NCBI GenBank assembly: GCA_028279945.1
Contig: JANQMT010000175.1
Coordinates: forward strand, 1 to 50,456
Source: JAKSCF01 sp028279945
GTDB lineage: Bacteria > Bacillota > Clostridia > Peptostreptococcales > JAAYPU01
Direction of reading: 5' to 3'
DNA length: 50,456 nt
The notes beneath the pieces were generated by a model. It made no database searches and was not told the DNA's origin. It saw nothing but the letters and a program-made list of their open reading frames with translations. Positions 42,953 to 50,456 of the stretch are shown piece by piece; position 1 is the stretch's first letter; each line of letters opens with the position of its first letter. A program made the translations under genes and the position numbers.

Positions 42953-44131
42953 CTATTCATATCTAAGCGCATCTACAGGCTTCATTTTTGCCGCTTTATT
43001 GGCAGGATATATACCAAAGAAAACGCCTATTATCAGTGAAAAACTAAATGAGATAACAATGATATAAAATGGAGTCGAAGCAGGCATATTCAGCATGTTC
43101 CCGGCAATATATGCAATCAATATCCCTAGTATCACCCCTATTATACCACCTAATCCGCTTACAACTGAAGATTCAATTAAAAATTGTATGAGTATAGTGG
43201 ACCGCTTAGCTCCAATTGCCTTTCGCACGCCTATTTCTCTGGTCCTTTCCGTAACCGATACAAGCATGATATTCATAATGCCGATACCACCCACAACCAA
43301 TGAAATGGCTGCAATGCCGCCCAGCATCATTGACATGGTTCCGGTAACCTGATTAATGGTATCTAACAAGGAAGTCTGGTCAAATATTCTAAAGGCATCT
43401 TCATCATGATCAAAATTAGTTAAAAGACTTTGTGTAATCTGTGCTTCTGCAATGTCAACATTAGCTTTATCCAACGCTTCAAAATATACTGTAGTAATGG
43501 TAGATTGCTTTAAAAACCTTTGTGCGGTTTTTACCGGAATCAGAATCTTATCATCATCATCAGCTCCCATAGAAGAACCTTTATCTTCCAGTGTACCTAT
43601 AACAGTAAACTTTGTGCCATCAATCATAATTGTCTTACCTAACGCATCTTGTGAGCCAAATAACTCTGATACAACGGTTGTTCCTACAACAGCTACTTTG
43701 TTCCTATTGTCATTATCCAAATCAGTAATAAACCTTCCTGAGGCAATGGCATAATTTTTTGTTTCCAGATAGGAAGTATCCACGCCTTCAAGAGAAGTAT
43801 CATAATCTGTAGTACCATATTTGGTGGTGATATTTCCATTGACAACCGGAGATGCATGTTTTATAGAATCATACGCCTCAAATTCTTTGATATCATCATA
43901 CGAAAGTATATTGGAGTTATTATAATAGTTCCCTTTAATCATTACAGTAAGCAGGTTAGATCCCATGCTTTCTATGCTGCTTGTAACACTGCTGGTTGCC
44001 CCTTGAACCAAGGTAACCATGATGAGAACAGCAGAAACCCCGATGATGATGCCCAACATGGTTAAAAAAGATCTGAGTTTATTACCAAAGATAGCTTTAA
44101 ATGCCATTCTTAAAGTCATATAAATATTCAT
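42953..44131 (-). CDS. MacB-like ABC transporter permease
   Basis: A 392-residue permease with the MacB topology: one N-terminal helix (about 17-40), a large extracellular MacB_PCD domain (residues 45-240), then three helices (FtsX domain). KLRSFLTMLGIIIGVSAVL and TERTREIGVRKAIGAKRSTIL are diagnostic. It works with the ATPase and adaptor of the same operon. In Firmicutes such systems export peptides, antibiotics or lipids from the membrane. It directly abuts the ATPase gene (stop 44132, start 44131). Confidence 0.93.
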   Translation of the reverse strand: MNIYMTLRMAFKAIFGNKLRSFLTMLGIIIGVSAVLIMVTLVQGATSSVTSSIESMGSNLLTVMIKGNYYNNSNILSYDDIKEFEAYDSIKHASPVVNGNITTKYGTTDYDTSLEGVDTSYLETKNYAIASGRFITDLDNDNRNKVAVVGTTVVSELFGSQDALGKTIMIDGTKFTVIGTLEDKGSSMGADDDDKILIPVKTAQRFLKQSTITTVYFEALDKANVDIAEAQITQSLLTNFDHDEDAFRIFDQTSLLDTINQVTGTMSMMLGGIAAISLVVGGIGIMNIMLVSVTERTREIGVRKAIGAKRSTILIQFLIESSVVSGLGGIIGVILGILIAYIAGNMLNMPASTPFYIIVISFSFSLIIGVFFGIYPANKAAKMKPVDALRYE

Positions 44132-44806
44132 TTAACTCACCCTTTCTTCAGTAAGAACACCATCCCGAATTAGAATCATACGGTTGGCAATTTTGGCAAC
44201 ATCTTGATCATGTGTGATAACAATAATGGTTTTTCCATTATCATTCATTTCATTCAACATTTTAATAACTTCTGAACCGGATTTTGAATCCAGATTCCCT
44301 GTTGGTTCATCTGCCAAGATGATAGGCGGATTACCGGCTAAAGCTCTTGCAATTGCAACCCTTTGCTGCTGCCCTCCGGATAGTTCGGTAGGTTTGTGAT
44401 GGAATCGATCTCCTAAACCTACATCCCTTAGAAGTTTTTCAGAGAGTTTTCGTCTTTCAGCTGAAGCAATATTTCTGTATATCAATGGTAATTCTACATT
44501 TTCAATGGCGGATAGCTTAGGTAAGAGATTAAACTGCTGAAAAATAAAACCTATTTTCTCATTACGTATTTGGGCTAATTGGTCTTCCGTATAGTCGCTG
44601 ATTTCTTTGTTATCTAAGTAATAGGAGCCGGTGGTAGGGACATCTAAGCACCCTAATATATTCATTAAGGTAGATTTGCCAGAGCCGCTTGGACCTACGA
44701 TTGAGACATACTCACCTTTCTTTATATCTAAAGAAACATCATTTAAGACGGTTAAAGAAAGTTTACCCATAATATAGGTTTTGGTTATATTTTTAATTTC
44801 GATCAT
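44132..44806 (-). CDS. MacB/LolD-type ABC transporter ATPase
   Basis: A 224-residue ATPase: Walker A GPSGSGKST, Q-loop FQQFNLLPKL, signature LSGGQQQRVAIARAL, Walker B ILADEPTGNLD, switch ITHDQDV. Standard length for this subgroup. Second gene of the operon. Confidence 0.95.
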   Translation of the reverse strand: MIEIKNITKTYIMGKLSLTVLNDVSLDIKKGEYVSIVGPSGSGKSTLMNILGCLDVPTTGSYYLDNKEISDYTEDQLAQIRNEKIGFIFQQFNLLPKLSAIENVELPLIYRNIASAERRKLSEKLLRDVGLGDRFHHKPTELSGGQQQRVAIARALAGNPPIILADEPTGNLDSKSGSEVIKMLNEMNDNGKTIIVITHDQDVAKIANRMILIRDGVLTEERVS

Positions 44807-44843
44807 TTATATTCACCTCATAAAAAGTTATCATCTACAAGCT

Positions 44844-46460
44844 TTAATCTCTTCTTTTATTCCCTTTACCCTGGCTGCCGCCTTGACCGGGACCAGGTCC
44901 CATACCCGGCATCTTTAAGCCCTGATTTTGAGTAACTTCAGTGGTACCTAAAGCAATACTGTACTTGACTACATCCCCTTCGTCTAGGCCTTCTATTATT
45001 TCTGCATAATTCTCTGATACCAATCCAACTTCCAGTGGAATGTATTGTTCTTCATCTGTCCTGCTATCCGTATCTAAGGCAGCGAAATAGTTGTTTTTTA
45101 TTTTTTGAACTGCAACTAGTGGAAGCAGCAATACATCTTCCTTTGAGTGAACCACTATTTCCGCATTACAGTTCATTCCCGGTTTTAAACCTTCATTGGT
45201 TTTAAGGGTCAATGTAACATCAAAGGTGCTGACACCGCTTGTAACGGTTCCTTCTAAAGCTATTTTTGTAACCTCCGCCTCATAAGTTCTATCCGGATAG
45301 GCATCACTGGTTACAATGGCAGTTTGACCTTTTTGGATGTTTTGAATATCATATTCATCGATAGGCACGACAACTTGAAGGGTATCAATATCGGAAATAA
45401 CAAAGACTGTGTCGTTGGACTCAACACTATCACCCTCTTCGTAGTTAATGGCTAAAACAGTACCGGATATTGGTGCTTTTATTACATAATCACCCAGTCC
45501 CTGCGTGTACTGCAGTTGTTTTTGAGATACGGTTATTTCTTGTTTTTCTATCTGGGTTTCAAGAGATTCGCTGGAAAAGACGGCAATCAAATCCCCTTTA
45601 TTAACGAAATCTCCATCCGAAATGTATAATTCTTCAAGCTCTGCAGAAGTGTCAAAGCTAATGGTACTGACTGATTCTTTACTAAAGTAGGCTGAGTCAA
45701 TGGATTCATAGCTGCCTTTGTTATTTGAAACGGTTACAGTGCCTTGATCGGATTCTGAAAGGGCCCCCGGATTTTCTATTTCTACAGTGACTTCATAGTA
45801 TAATGAACCTTCATCATTGTAAGGTTTTGCAGTATTTCCAACTTCTGTGACGACACCTTCTATGTTTTGATAATAATTATATAAGAGTACCTGTGCCGTA
45901 TCTGCAACTGAAATGTTATGGATAACAGCTGGATTAAAAGGTGCTTTTATTTCTATTTTGCTTTCGTCTGTTATCTCTGCAAAAACAGCGCCGCTGTTTA
46001 AAGTTTTTCCCCTTTCACTAAAAGAAAGACTAACAGTACCTGAAGCAGGTGCGTATACTTTCAAGTCCGATAAATCTTTTTTAAGTTCACTTAAATCATT
46101 TAAAGCAGAGACATAATTCAAACGATCAATTTCTAGACCGGTTTCCTGTGAATCTGTAAGGGTCATGATGACATCTTCTTTTTCTACTCTGTCACCTTCT
46201 GTGACCGTAATGACATCAATAGAGGCGTCTTTAACAACTCGAATGGAAGCCCGTTTGCTGGCTTCAATGGTTCCGCTGCTATTGATACTGACACTGATAT
46301 CTCCTCTTGTTGCTTCGGCAGTAAGGTAGGTAAGTGTATCTGCATCTGAATGAAACATGGTTAAATAACCATATGTACTACTAAGCACAACGATTACTAA
46401 AACCAAAACAATGATAATTTTTTTCTTGCCCATGATTTTGATAAAATTAGATTTAAACAA
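44844..46460 (-). CDS. Periplasmic-adaptor-type (HlyD/MFP) efflux subunit
   Basis: A 538-residue membrane-fusion protein with one N-terminal helix (about 11-30), then an extracellular region with two copies of the biotinyl-lipoyl-like segment (near LKVYAPASGTVSL and YVIKAPISGTVLAINYEEGD) and barrel domains. The C-terminal tail is GMGPGPGQGGSQGKGNKRRD-like, rich in Gly. Firmicutes adaptors of this type stabilise MacB-like permeases. The TTG at 46460 is nine bases after AAGGAG; the TTG at 46469 is too close to it. First gene of the five-gene operon. Confidence 0.9.
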   Translation of the reverse strand: MFKSNFIKIMGKKKIIIVLVLVIVVLSSTYGYLTMFHSDADTLTYLTAEATRGDISVSINSSGTIEASKRASIRVVKDASIDVITVTEGDRVEKEDVIMTLTDSQETGLEIDRLNYVSALNDLSELKKDLSDLKVYAPASGTVSLSFSERGKTLNSGAVFAEITDESKIEIKAPFNPAVIHNISVADTAQVLLYNYYQNIEGVVTEVGNTAKPYNDEGSLYYEVTVEIENPGALSESDQGTVTVSNNKGSYESIDSAYFSKESVSTISFDTSAELEELYISDGDFVNKGDLIAVFSSESLETQIEKQEITVSQKQLQYTQGLGDYVIKAPISGTVLAINYEEGDSVESNDTVFVISDIDTLQVVVPIDEYDIQNIQKGQTAIVTSDAYPDRTYEAEVTKIALEGTVTSGVSTFDVTLTLKTNEGLKPGMNCNAEIVVHSKEDVLLLPLVAVQKIKNNYFAALDTDSRTDEEQYIPLEVGLVSENYAEIIEGLDEGDVVKYSIALGTTEVTQNQGLKMPGMGPGPGQGGSQGKGNKRRD

Positions 46461-46550
46461 AAAACTCAACTCCTTAATTTATATAAAATACTTTTTACAT
46501 TATTTTACTTGTATTATATTTATCTAATCTTAATTTTTCCTTAAGATATA

Positions 46551-46579
46551 TTGACATTTCACCTAAGAAGATATATTAT
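46551..46579 (+). promoter_or_regulatory. Promoter of the PTS operon
   Basis: TTGACA (46551-46556), exact 17-base spacer, TATTAT (46574-46579). Transcription would start near 46586, just before the antiterminator RNA. Confidence 0.85.
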
Positions 46580-46600
46580 GTAAGTGAATTTTATGATACG

Positions 46601-46632
46601 TAGCGTGTTACTGGTAAAGCAGGCAAAGAGCT
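46601..46632 (+). promoter_or_regulatory. RAT (ribonucleic antiterminator) for a LicT/SacY-type protein
   Basis: The sequence contains TGTTACTG and GCAGGCAAA in the arrangement of BglG/SacY family RAT sites. Its 3' end overlaps the left arm of the terminator (from 46625), so RAT and terminator are mutually exclusive. The LicT-type protein encoded in the operon should bind it. Confidence 0.9.
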
Positions 46633-46669
46633 CATTAAAAGTTTATTTTAATGAGCTCTTTTTATTTTT
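46625..46669 (+). terminator. Leader terminator controlled by the RAT
   Basis: AAAGAGCTCATTAAAA (46625-46640) pairs perfectly over 16 bp with 46646-46661, loop GTTTA, followed by TTTATTTTT. Confidence 0.95.
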
Positions 46670-46682
46670 GAGGTGACGATTA

Positions 46683-47174
46683 ATGATTAAATGGCTAAAG
46701 AAAAAAAAGTATACGGAAGTAATATCATGTGTTGAAGGCATTCTTGTACCGCTTAAAGAGATTAATGACCCGGTATTTAGCAATGGAGCATTAGGAAGAG
46801 GTGTTGCAATAAAACCTAAATCATCTAAGATTGTTTCGCCTGTGGATGGTATTGTTCAAGTGATCTTTCCCACAAATCATGCAGTAGGAATGGTTACATC
46901 CGACGGACTGGAATTTTTAATTCATATTGGTATCAATACAGTTAAATTAAAAGGTGAAGGCTTTAAAAGAGTTGTTTCTGAGAGGCAAAAAGTTCGAAAG
47001 GGTGATGTGTTGATAGAGGTTGATTTTAATCTTTTAGACAAAGAGGGATACAGCACAGATACCATGGTCATATTAACAACGGATGAAATGGCGGCCGAAT
47101 TTATAGAAACTTGCCCATATGGAACATTTGTTGATGGAAAAGAGCAGAGTGTTTTTAAGTGCTGTATGAAATGA
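46683..47174 (+). CDS. PTS glucose-family EIIA component
   Basis: A 163-residue EIIA(Glc)-type protein. The phosphorylated His is in LEFLIHIGINTVKLKGEGF; the partner His is in FPTNHAVGM. SPVDGIVQVIFPTNHA and PYGTFVDGKE are typical. It passes phosphate from HPr to the IIB domain of the transporter at 48795, which has no IIA of its own. GAGGTG precedes the ATG. First gene of the operon. Confidence 0.92.
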   Translation: MIKWLKKKKYTEVISCVEGILVPLKEINDPVFSNGALGRGVAIKPKSSKIVSPVDGIVQVIFPTNHAVGMVTSDGLEFLIHIGINTVKLKGEGFKRVVSERQKVRKGDVLIEVDFNLLDKEGYSTDTMVILTTDEMAAEFIETCPYGTFVDGKEQSVFKCCMK

Positions 47175-47208
47175 TTTATTAGTATTGTTAAAGTTTGAAT
47201 AAATGTAT

Positions 47209-47261
47209 AAGGAGTTGACAAAAGGCTGGGTTCATAATTAATTGTAAAACAGCCTTGAACT
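47209..47261 (+). promoter_or_regulatory. Split ribosome binding site with hairpin before licT
   Basis: The only Shine-Dalgarno is AAGGAG (47209-47214), 47 bases before the licT ATG, much too far in linear form. Between them AAGGCTG (47222-47228) pairs with CAGCCTT (47250-47256). Folding this stem brings AAGGAG to about 12 bases from the ATG. This could make licT translation depend on RNA structure. Confidence 0.55.
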
Positions 47262-48104
47262 ATGGATAAATATCTCATTAAAAAAGTTCTTAGTAACAAT
47301 GTTATACAAGCGCATGATATTGAGAGTGATGAGGAGTGTATATTACTCGGAAAAGGTATTGGCTATGTTTATAAAAACAAAGAGCAGATTGATACGGATA
47401 AGATTGAAAAGAAATTTTATATAAAAAATACTGCCAATTTTAATAAGTATCAACAGCTTGTTGAAAAGTGCGATGAAAAATTAATATTTATTGTTGAAGA
47501 GTATATAGGTAAAATTGAAAAATATTTTGACTGTAAATATAGCGAAAACCTGCATATCGGTTTGTTAGACCATTTGAATTTCTCTTTATATCGGCTTAGA
47601 AATAATATTACTATTTCAAATATTTTTATTGATGAAATGAGTGCGATGTATGAAAAGGAATATACTTTTGCAAAAGAAATGTTTGAATACCTTAATAGTG
47701 AATTGGGTGTAAAGCTGCCTGATGTGGAGATTGGATTTATTGCTTTACATATTCATTCATCCATTAAAGGCGATAAAACATCGCAAACAGCTCTTTATGT
47801 AAAGATCATCAGTCAGTGCTTAGAATTAATTGAGAAAGAGTTTGATATCAAGCTGGATCCAAAGAGCCTTAACAGGGCGAGATTGATAACACATCTTAAA
47901 TTTGCATTGAAAAGAGCCAGTGAAAATAAAAATGTCGACAATGTTATTATTAATTCCTTGAAATCCACATATTCCAAGACATTTCGATTTGCAGAAGATT
48001 TAGCAAAAAATATTTATGAAAACTATGGACTATTTCTTCCGGAGAGTGAAATAGGATATCTTACCATACATATTGAAAATATAATTTCCAGACAACATCA
48101 ATAA
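47262..48104 (+). CDS. licT: LicT/BglG family transcription antiterminator
   Basis: A 280-residue RNA-binding antiterminator. The N-terminal CAT domain (1-55: IKKVLSNNVIQAHD, LLGKGIGYVYK) binds the RAT. PRD1 (about 65-170) and PRD2 (about 175-280) carry the regulatory histidines in LLDHLNFSLYRLRNN, IALHIHSS, THLKFALKRASEN and LTIHIEN. It is controlled by PTS phosphorylation, negatively by the IIB of its own transporter. It very likely acts at the RAT at 46601 and so controls its own operon. Confidence 0.93.
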   Translation: MDKYLIKKVLSNNVIQAHDIESDEECILLGKGIGYVYKNKEQIDTDKIEKKFYIKNTANFNKYQQLVEKCDEKLIFIVEEYIGKIEKYFDCKYSENLHIGLLDHLNFSLYRLRNNITISNIFIDEMSAMYEKEYTFAKEMFEYLNSELGVKLPDVEIGFIALHIHSSIKGDKTSQTALYVKIISQCLELIEKEFDIKLDPKSLNRARLITHLKFALKRASENKNVDNVIINSLKSTYSKTFRFAEDLAKNIYENYGLFLPESEIGYLTIHIENIISRQHQ

Positions 48105-48121
48105 AACTAGGGGGGATTTTA

Positions 48122-48793
48122 ATGTTAGAGTTTTTAAAAGGCAAGTTAATTGTTTCATGTCAGGCACTAAAAGATGAACCATTACACAGTTCATTTATAA
48201 TGGGAAGAATGGCATTAGCAGCAAAGCTGGGTGGAGCAAGTGCCATTAGAGCCCAGGGCGTAGAAGATATTAATGAGATTAAGCAAGTAACAGGCCTTCC
48301 GGTTATAGGCATTATAAAAAGGAATTATCCGGATTCCGAAATATATATTACACCAACCAAAAAAGAAATTGATGAACTGCTTGAAACGGACTGTGAAATG
48401 ATAGCCTTAGATGCGACAAATAGGCAAAGACCTGGTAAAGAGTCATTGGAATCTCTGGTTCAATATATACATAACCATAATAGACTTGTGATGGCAGATT
48501 GTTCGAATCATAGTGAAGCGGTAAATGCAGAGAGAATTGGTTGTGACTGCATATCCACTACATTATGCGGCTACACATCCTATTCCGAAAATCTTGATGG
48601 GCCAAATCTTTTGTTAATTAGCGCGCTAGCAAAAGAATTAAATATACCTGTAATAGCAGAAGGCAAAATTAATACACCCAATGATCTAAGAGACGTCTTG
48701 GATTCGGGTGCATATTGTGCTGTCGTAGGTGGAGCTATTACTAGGCCGTTGCAAATAACTAAAAAATTTACCAAAATACTTAAGGAGGGTTAA
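48122..48793 (+). CDS. nanE: N-acetylmannosamine-6-phosphate 2-epimerase
   Basis: A 223-residue TIM-barrel enzyme converting ManNAc-6-P to GlcNAc-6-P. KGKLIVSCQALKDEPLHS, GIIKRNYPDSEIYITPT, IALDATNRQRPG and IPVIAEGKINTP match NanE. Inside a PTS operon it suggests uptake of ManNAc as ManNAc-6-P. GGGGG lies before its start; the transporter gene follows one base after the stop. Confidence 0.94.
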   Translation: MLEFLKGKLIVSCQALKDEPLHSSFIMGRMALAAKLGGASAIRAQGVEDINEIKQVTGLPVIGIIKRNYPDSEIYITPTKKEIDELLETDCEMIALDATNRQRPGKESLESLVQYIHNHNRLVMADCSNHSEAVNAERIGCDCISTTLCGYTSYSENLDGPNLLLISALAKELNIPVIAEGKINTPNDLRDVLDSGAYCAVVGGAITRPLQITKKFTKILKEG

Positions 48794-48794
48794 C

Positions 48795-50291
48795 ATGTTT
48801 AAACAACTTCAAAAAATTGGGAAGTCGTTTATGCTACCAATTGCTATACTTCCGGCAGCAGGTTTGCTATTAGGAGTAGGTGGTGCATTATCGAATCCTA
48901 CAACTATCCAAGCATATCCTGTTTTAGATGTGCCATTTTTACAAATCATTTTTAAGATTATGGCTTCTGCAGGAAGTATTATTTTTGGTAATTTGTCACT
49001 ATTACTTTGTGTTGGTTTAGCTATAGGTTTAGCTAAAAAAGATAAGGGAACAGCAGCGCTTGCAGCAGTAGTTGGTTTTTTAATTATGACAACAACTACC
49101 GGTGTAATGATAGAAATTTTCAATCCTGATGGAGCTGCTATTGATACTGGGGTTATCGGATCAATTGTTGTAGGTAGTATGGCTGCATTTTTACATAATA
49201 GATATTATAATATACAATTGCCCCCAGTCTTAGGATTTTTCGGGGGATCGCGTTTTGTTCCTATTGTAACCGCTTTTGTTTCAATTTTTATAGGGGCAAT
49301 ATTCTTTTTAATTTGGCCGCCTTTCCAACAGTTCTTGATAACATCAGGGGATGGTATTTCAAAAATGGGGGCCATAGGAACATTCTTCTATGGATTCCTT
49401 ATGAGATTATGTGGTGCAGTTGGTCTTCACCATATGATTTACCCAATGTTTTGGTTTACTGAGTTAGGTGGTATAGAAACCGTTGCAGGTGAACAAATAG
49501 TCGGAGCACAAAGGATATTCTTTGCTCAGCTTGCAGACACAAACCACGTAGGACTTTTTACTGAAGGAACCAGATATTTTGCAGGGCGTTTTGCAACGAT
49601 GATGTTTGGACTTCCGGCTGCTTGCTTGGCAATGTATCATGCAGTACCAAAAGAAAAAAGAAAAGTATTTGCAGGTTTGTTTTTAAGTGCTGCATTAACA
49701 TCATTTATTACCGGTATTACAGAACCTATTGAATTTATGTTCTTGTTTGTTAGCCCGTTGCTTTATGTTTTTCATGCTTTCCTTGATGGTGTATCTTTCT
49801 TGGTTGCAGATATATTAAATGTTTCCATTGGAAATACTTTTTCAGGCGGGGTTATAGATTTTACACTGTTTGGAATTTTACAAGGGGTTGCAAAGACAAA
49901 TTGGATAAGAGTAATCCCTGTAGGAGCTTTTTGGGCAGCGATTTATTACTTCTCTTTCAAATTTGCTATTTTGAAATGGAATATTCTTACGCCGGGGAGA
50001 GGAGAAGATTCACTTCAAACAACTCAAGTAACAACTAAAGCTTCTTTAAGAGAAGAAGCCATAGAAGTAATTGCTGCACTTGGCGGTAAAGAAAATATTG
50101 AAGATGTAGACGCTTGTATTACCAGATTAAGAGTGAGTGTAAAATCTGTAGATAATGTCAACAAAGAAGAATTAAAGAAAATAGGAGCCACAGATGTTCT
50201 GGAAGTCGGGGGTGGTATACAGGCTATATATGGTGCGAAAGCTATTCTTTACAAAAATTCAATCGTAGATATCCTTGATTTGGAAGAATAA
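48795..50291 (+). CDS. PTS glucose/N-acetylglucosamine-type EIICB component
   Basis: A 498-residue transporter. The IIC membrane domain (1-400) has the family's FMLPIAILPAAGLLLGVGGAL and GITEPIEFMFLFVSPLLYVFHAFLDG. The IIB domain (about 420-498) has the phosphorylated Cys in DVDACITRLRVSV. There is no IIA domain; that is supplied by the gene at 46683. With NanE in the operon the substrate is probably N-acetylmannosamine, although GlcNAc or another hexosamine is possible. Confidence 0.92.
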   Translation: MFKQLQKIGKSFMLPIAILPAAGLLLGVGGALSNPTTIQAYPVLDVPFLQIIFKIMASAGSIIFGNLSLLLCVGLAIGLAKKDKGTAALAAVVGFLIMTTTTGVMIEIFNPDGAAIDTGVIGSIVVGSMAAFLHNRYYNIQLPPVLGFFGGSRFVPIVTAFVSIFIGAIFFLIWPPFQQFLITSGDGISKMGAIGTFFYGFLMRLCGAVGLHHMIYPMFWFTELGGIETVAGEQIVGAQRIFFAQLADTNHVGLFTEGTRYFAGRFATMMFGLPAACLAMYHAVPKEKRKVFAGLFLSAALTSFITGITEPIEFMFLFVSPLLYVFHAFLDGVSFLVADILNVSIGNTFSGGVIDFTLFGILQGVAKTNWIRVIPVGAFWAAIYYFSFKFAILKWNILTPGRGEDSLQTTQVTTKASLREEAIEVIAALGGKENIEDVDACITRLRVSVKSVDNVNKEELKKIGATDVLEVGGGIQAIYGAKAILYKNSIVDILDLEE

Positions 50292-50350
50292 TCGTAAATA
50301 GAAGAAAATACTGATTCTTTTTGAACTGTTTTTCTTAACGCTATCAAAAA

Positions 50351-50363
50351 ATGAATGCAGGTG
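50351..50363 (+). repeat. Third copy of the ATGAATGCAGGTG repeat
   Basis: Identical over 13 bases to the minus-strand copy at 61-73 and over 12 to 10037-10048. It is intergenic, 60 bases after the PTS operon. No inverted partner is present. Confidence 0.5.
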
Positions 50364-50430
50364 ACTAACTATAAAAAGTCAATAGTTTAATGAAAAAATA
50401 TATAGAACTAAAAATGTGCATAGCAAACAA

Positions 50431-50456
50431 GCCTTTCAAAAAACTGTTTGAAAAGC
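50431..50456. other. Hairpin cut by the window edge
   Basis: GCCTTTCAAA (50431-50440) can pair with GTTTGAAAAGC (50446-50456) with a mismatch. It may be the left part of a terminator or leader for the next gene. What follows is not visible. Confidence 0.35.

Noticed and set aside
47175..47261. Second RAT/terminator before licT
   Set aside because: The hairpin has no T-run and no RAT consensus; a translational role fits better.

Overview
This AT-rich window looks like chromosome from an anaerobic, endospore-forming member of the Firmicutes, most likely class Clostridia. The evidence is the strong AGGAGG-type ribosome binding sites, frequent TTG starts, a complete gerA-type germinant receptor operon, T-box and LicT-type antitermination signals, a NadA/NadB/NadC operon and 4Fe-4S proteins. 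I cannot name the genus from the sequence. I saw no rRNA, tRNA, CRISPR array, transposase, integrase or phage gene.

Layout. (1) 161-7074: a PIN-PhoH ATPase; an acidic amino-acid symporter with an Asp/Glu racemase; a GlnK/GlnL-type two-component pair; and cysK. A 55-bp copy of the cysK 3' end lies on the far side of the symporter-to-GlnL block, so that block is bracketed by direct repeats like an inserted cassette. (2) 7295-12402: a zinc-ribbon miniprotein, CvfB, an ArsR-Acr3 arsenite module, a duplicated DUF6506 protein, an iron-sulfur protein and a Crp/Fnr regulator. Two arrays of an 11-bp repeat occur here. (3) 12404-17285: a germinant receptor operon (GerAA, GerAC, small D-like subunit, GerAB, minus strand) and a divergent DUF421 membrane protein. 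(4) 17394-25454: nadABC, an acetyltransferase, a SmtB-type zinc sensor, a YtrA-type GntR repressor with its ABC transporter, a CYTH protein and a NifX-like protein.

(5) 25578-34441: the most unusual region, devoted to surface glycan. It holds a 1106-residue protein joining peptidoglycan-binding and LysM domains to two different glycosyltransferase domains, a glucose-1-phosphate cytidylyltransferase, a tandem double glycosyltransferase with a proline-rich linker, a nucleotide-sugar reductase/epimerase and a CDP-glucose 4,6-dehydratase. Since the organism sporulates and the LysM protein has no export signal, a role in glycosylating the spore surface from the mother cell is an attractive but unproven reading.

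(6) 34641-40995: a metallophosphoesterase, a T-box-controlled sodium:solute symporter with its 36-residue accessory peptide, a ferritin-like protein, a small membrane protein with a YbjQ-family protein, and a DUF2157/GDYXXLXY pair behind what looks like a stripped-down T-box. (7) 41002-46460: a minus-strand efflux operon (adaptor, ATPase, MacB-like permease) with its own OmpR-type regulator and histidine kinase. (8) 46551-50291: a PTS operon (IIA, LicT antiterminator, NanE epimerase, IICB) behind a textbook promoter, RAT and terminator, probably for N-acetylmannosamine or a related amino sugar. The last 165 bases hold only a short repeat and the start of a hairpin.
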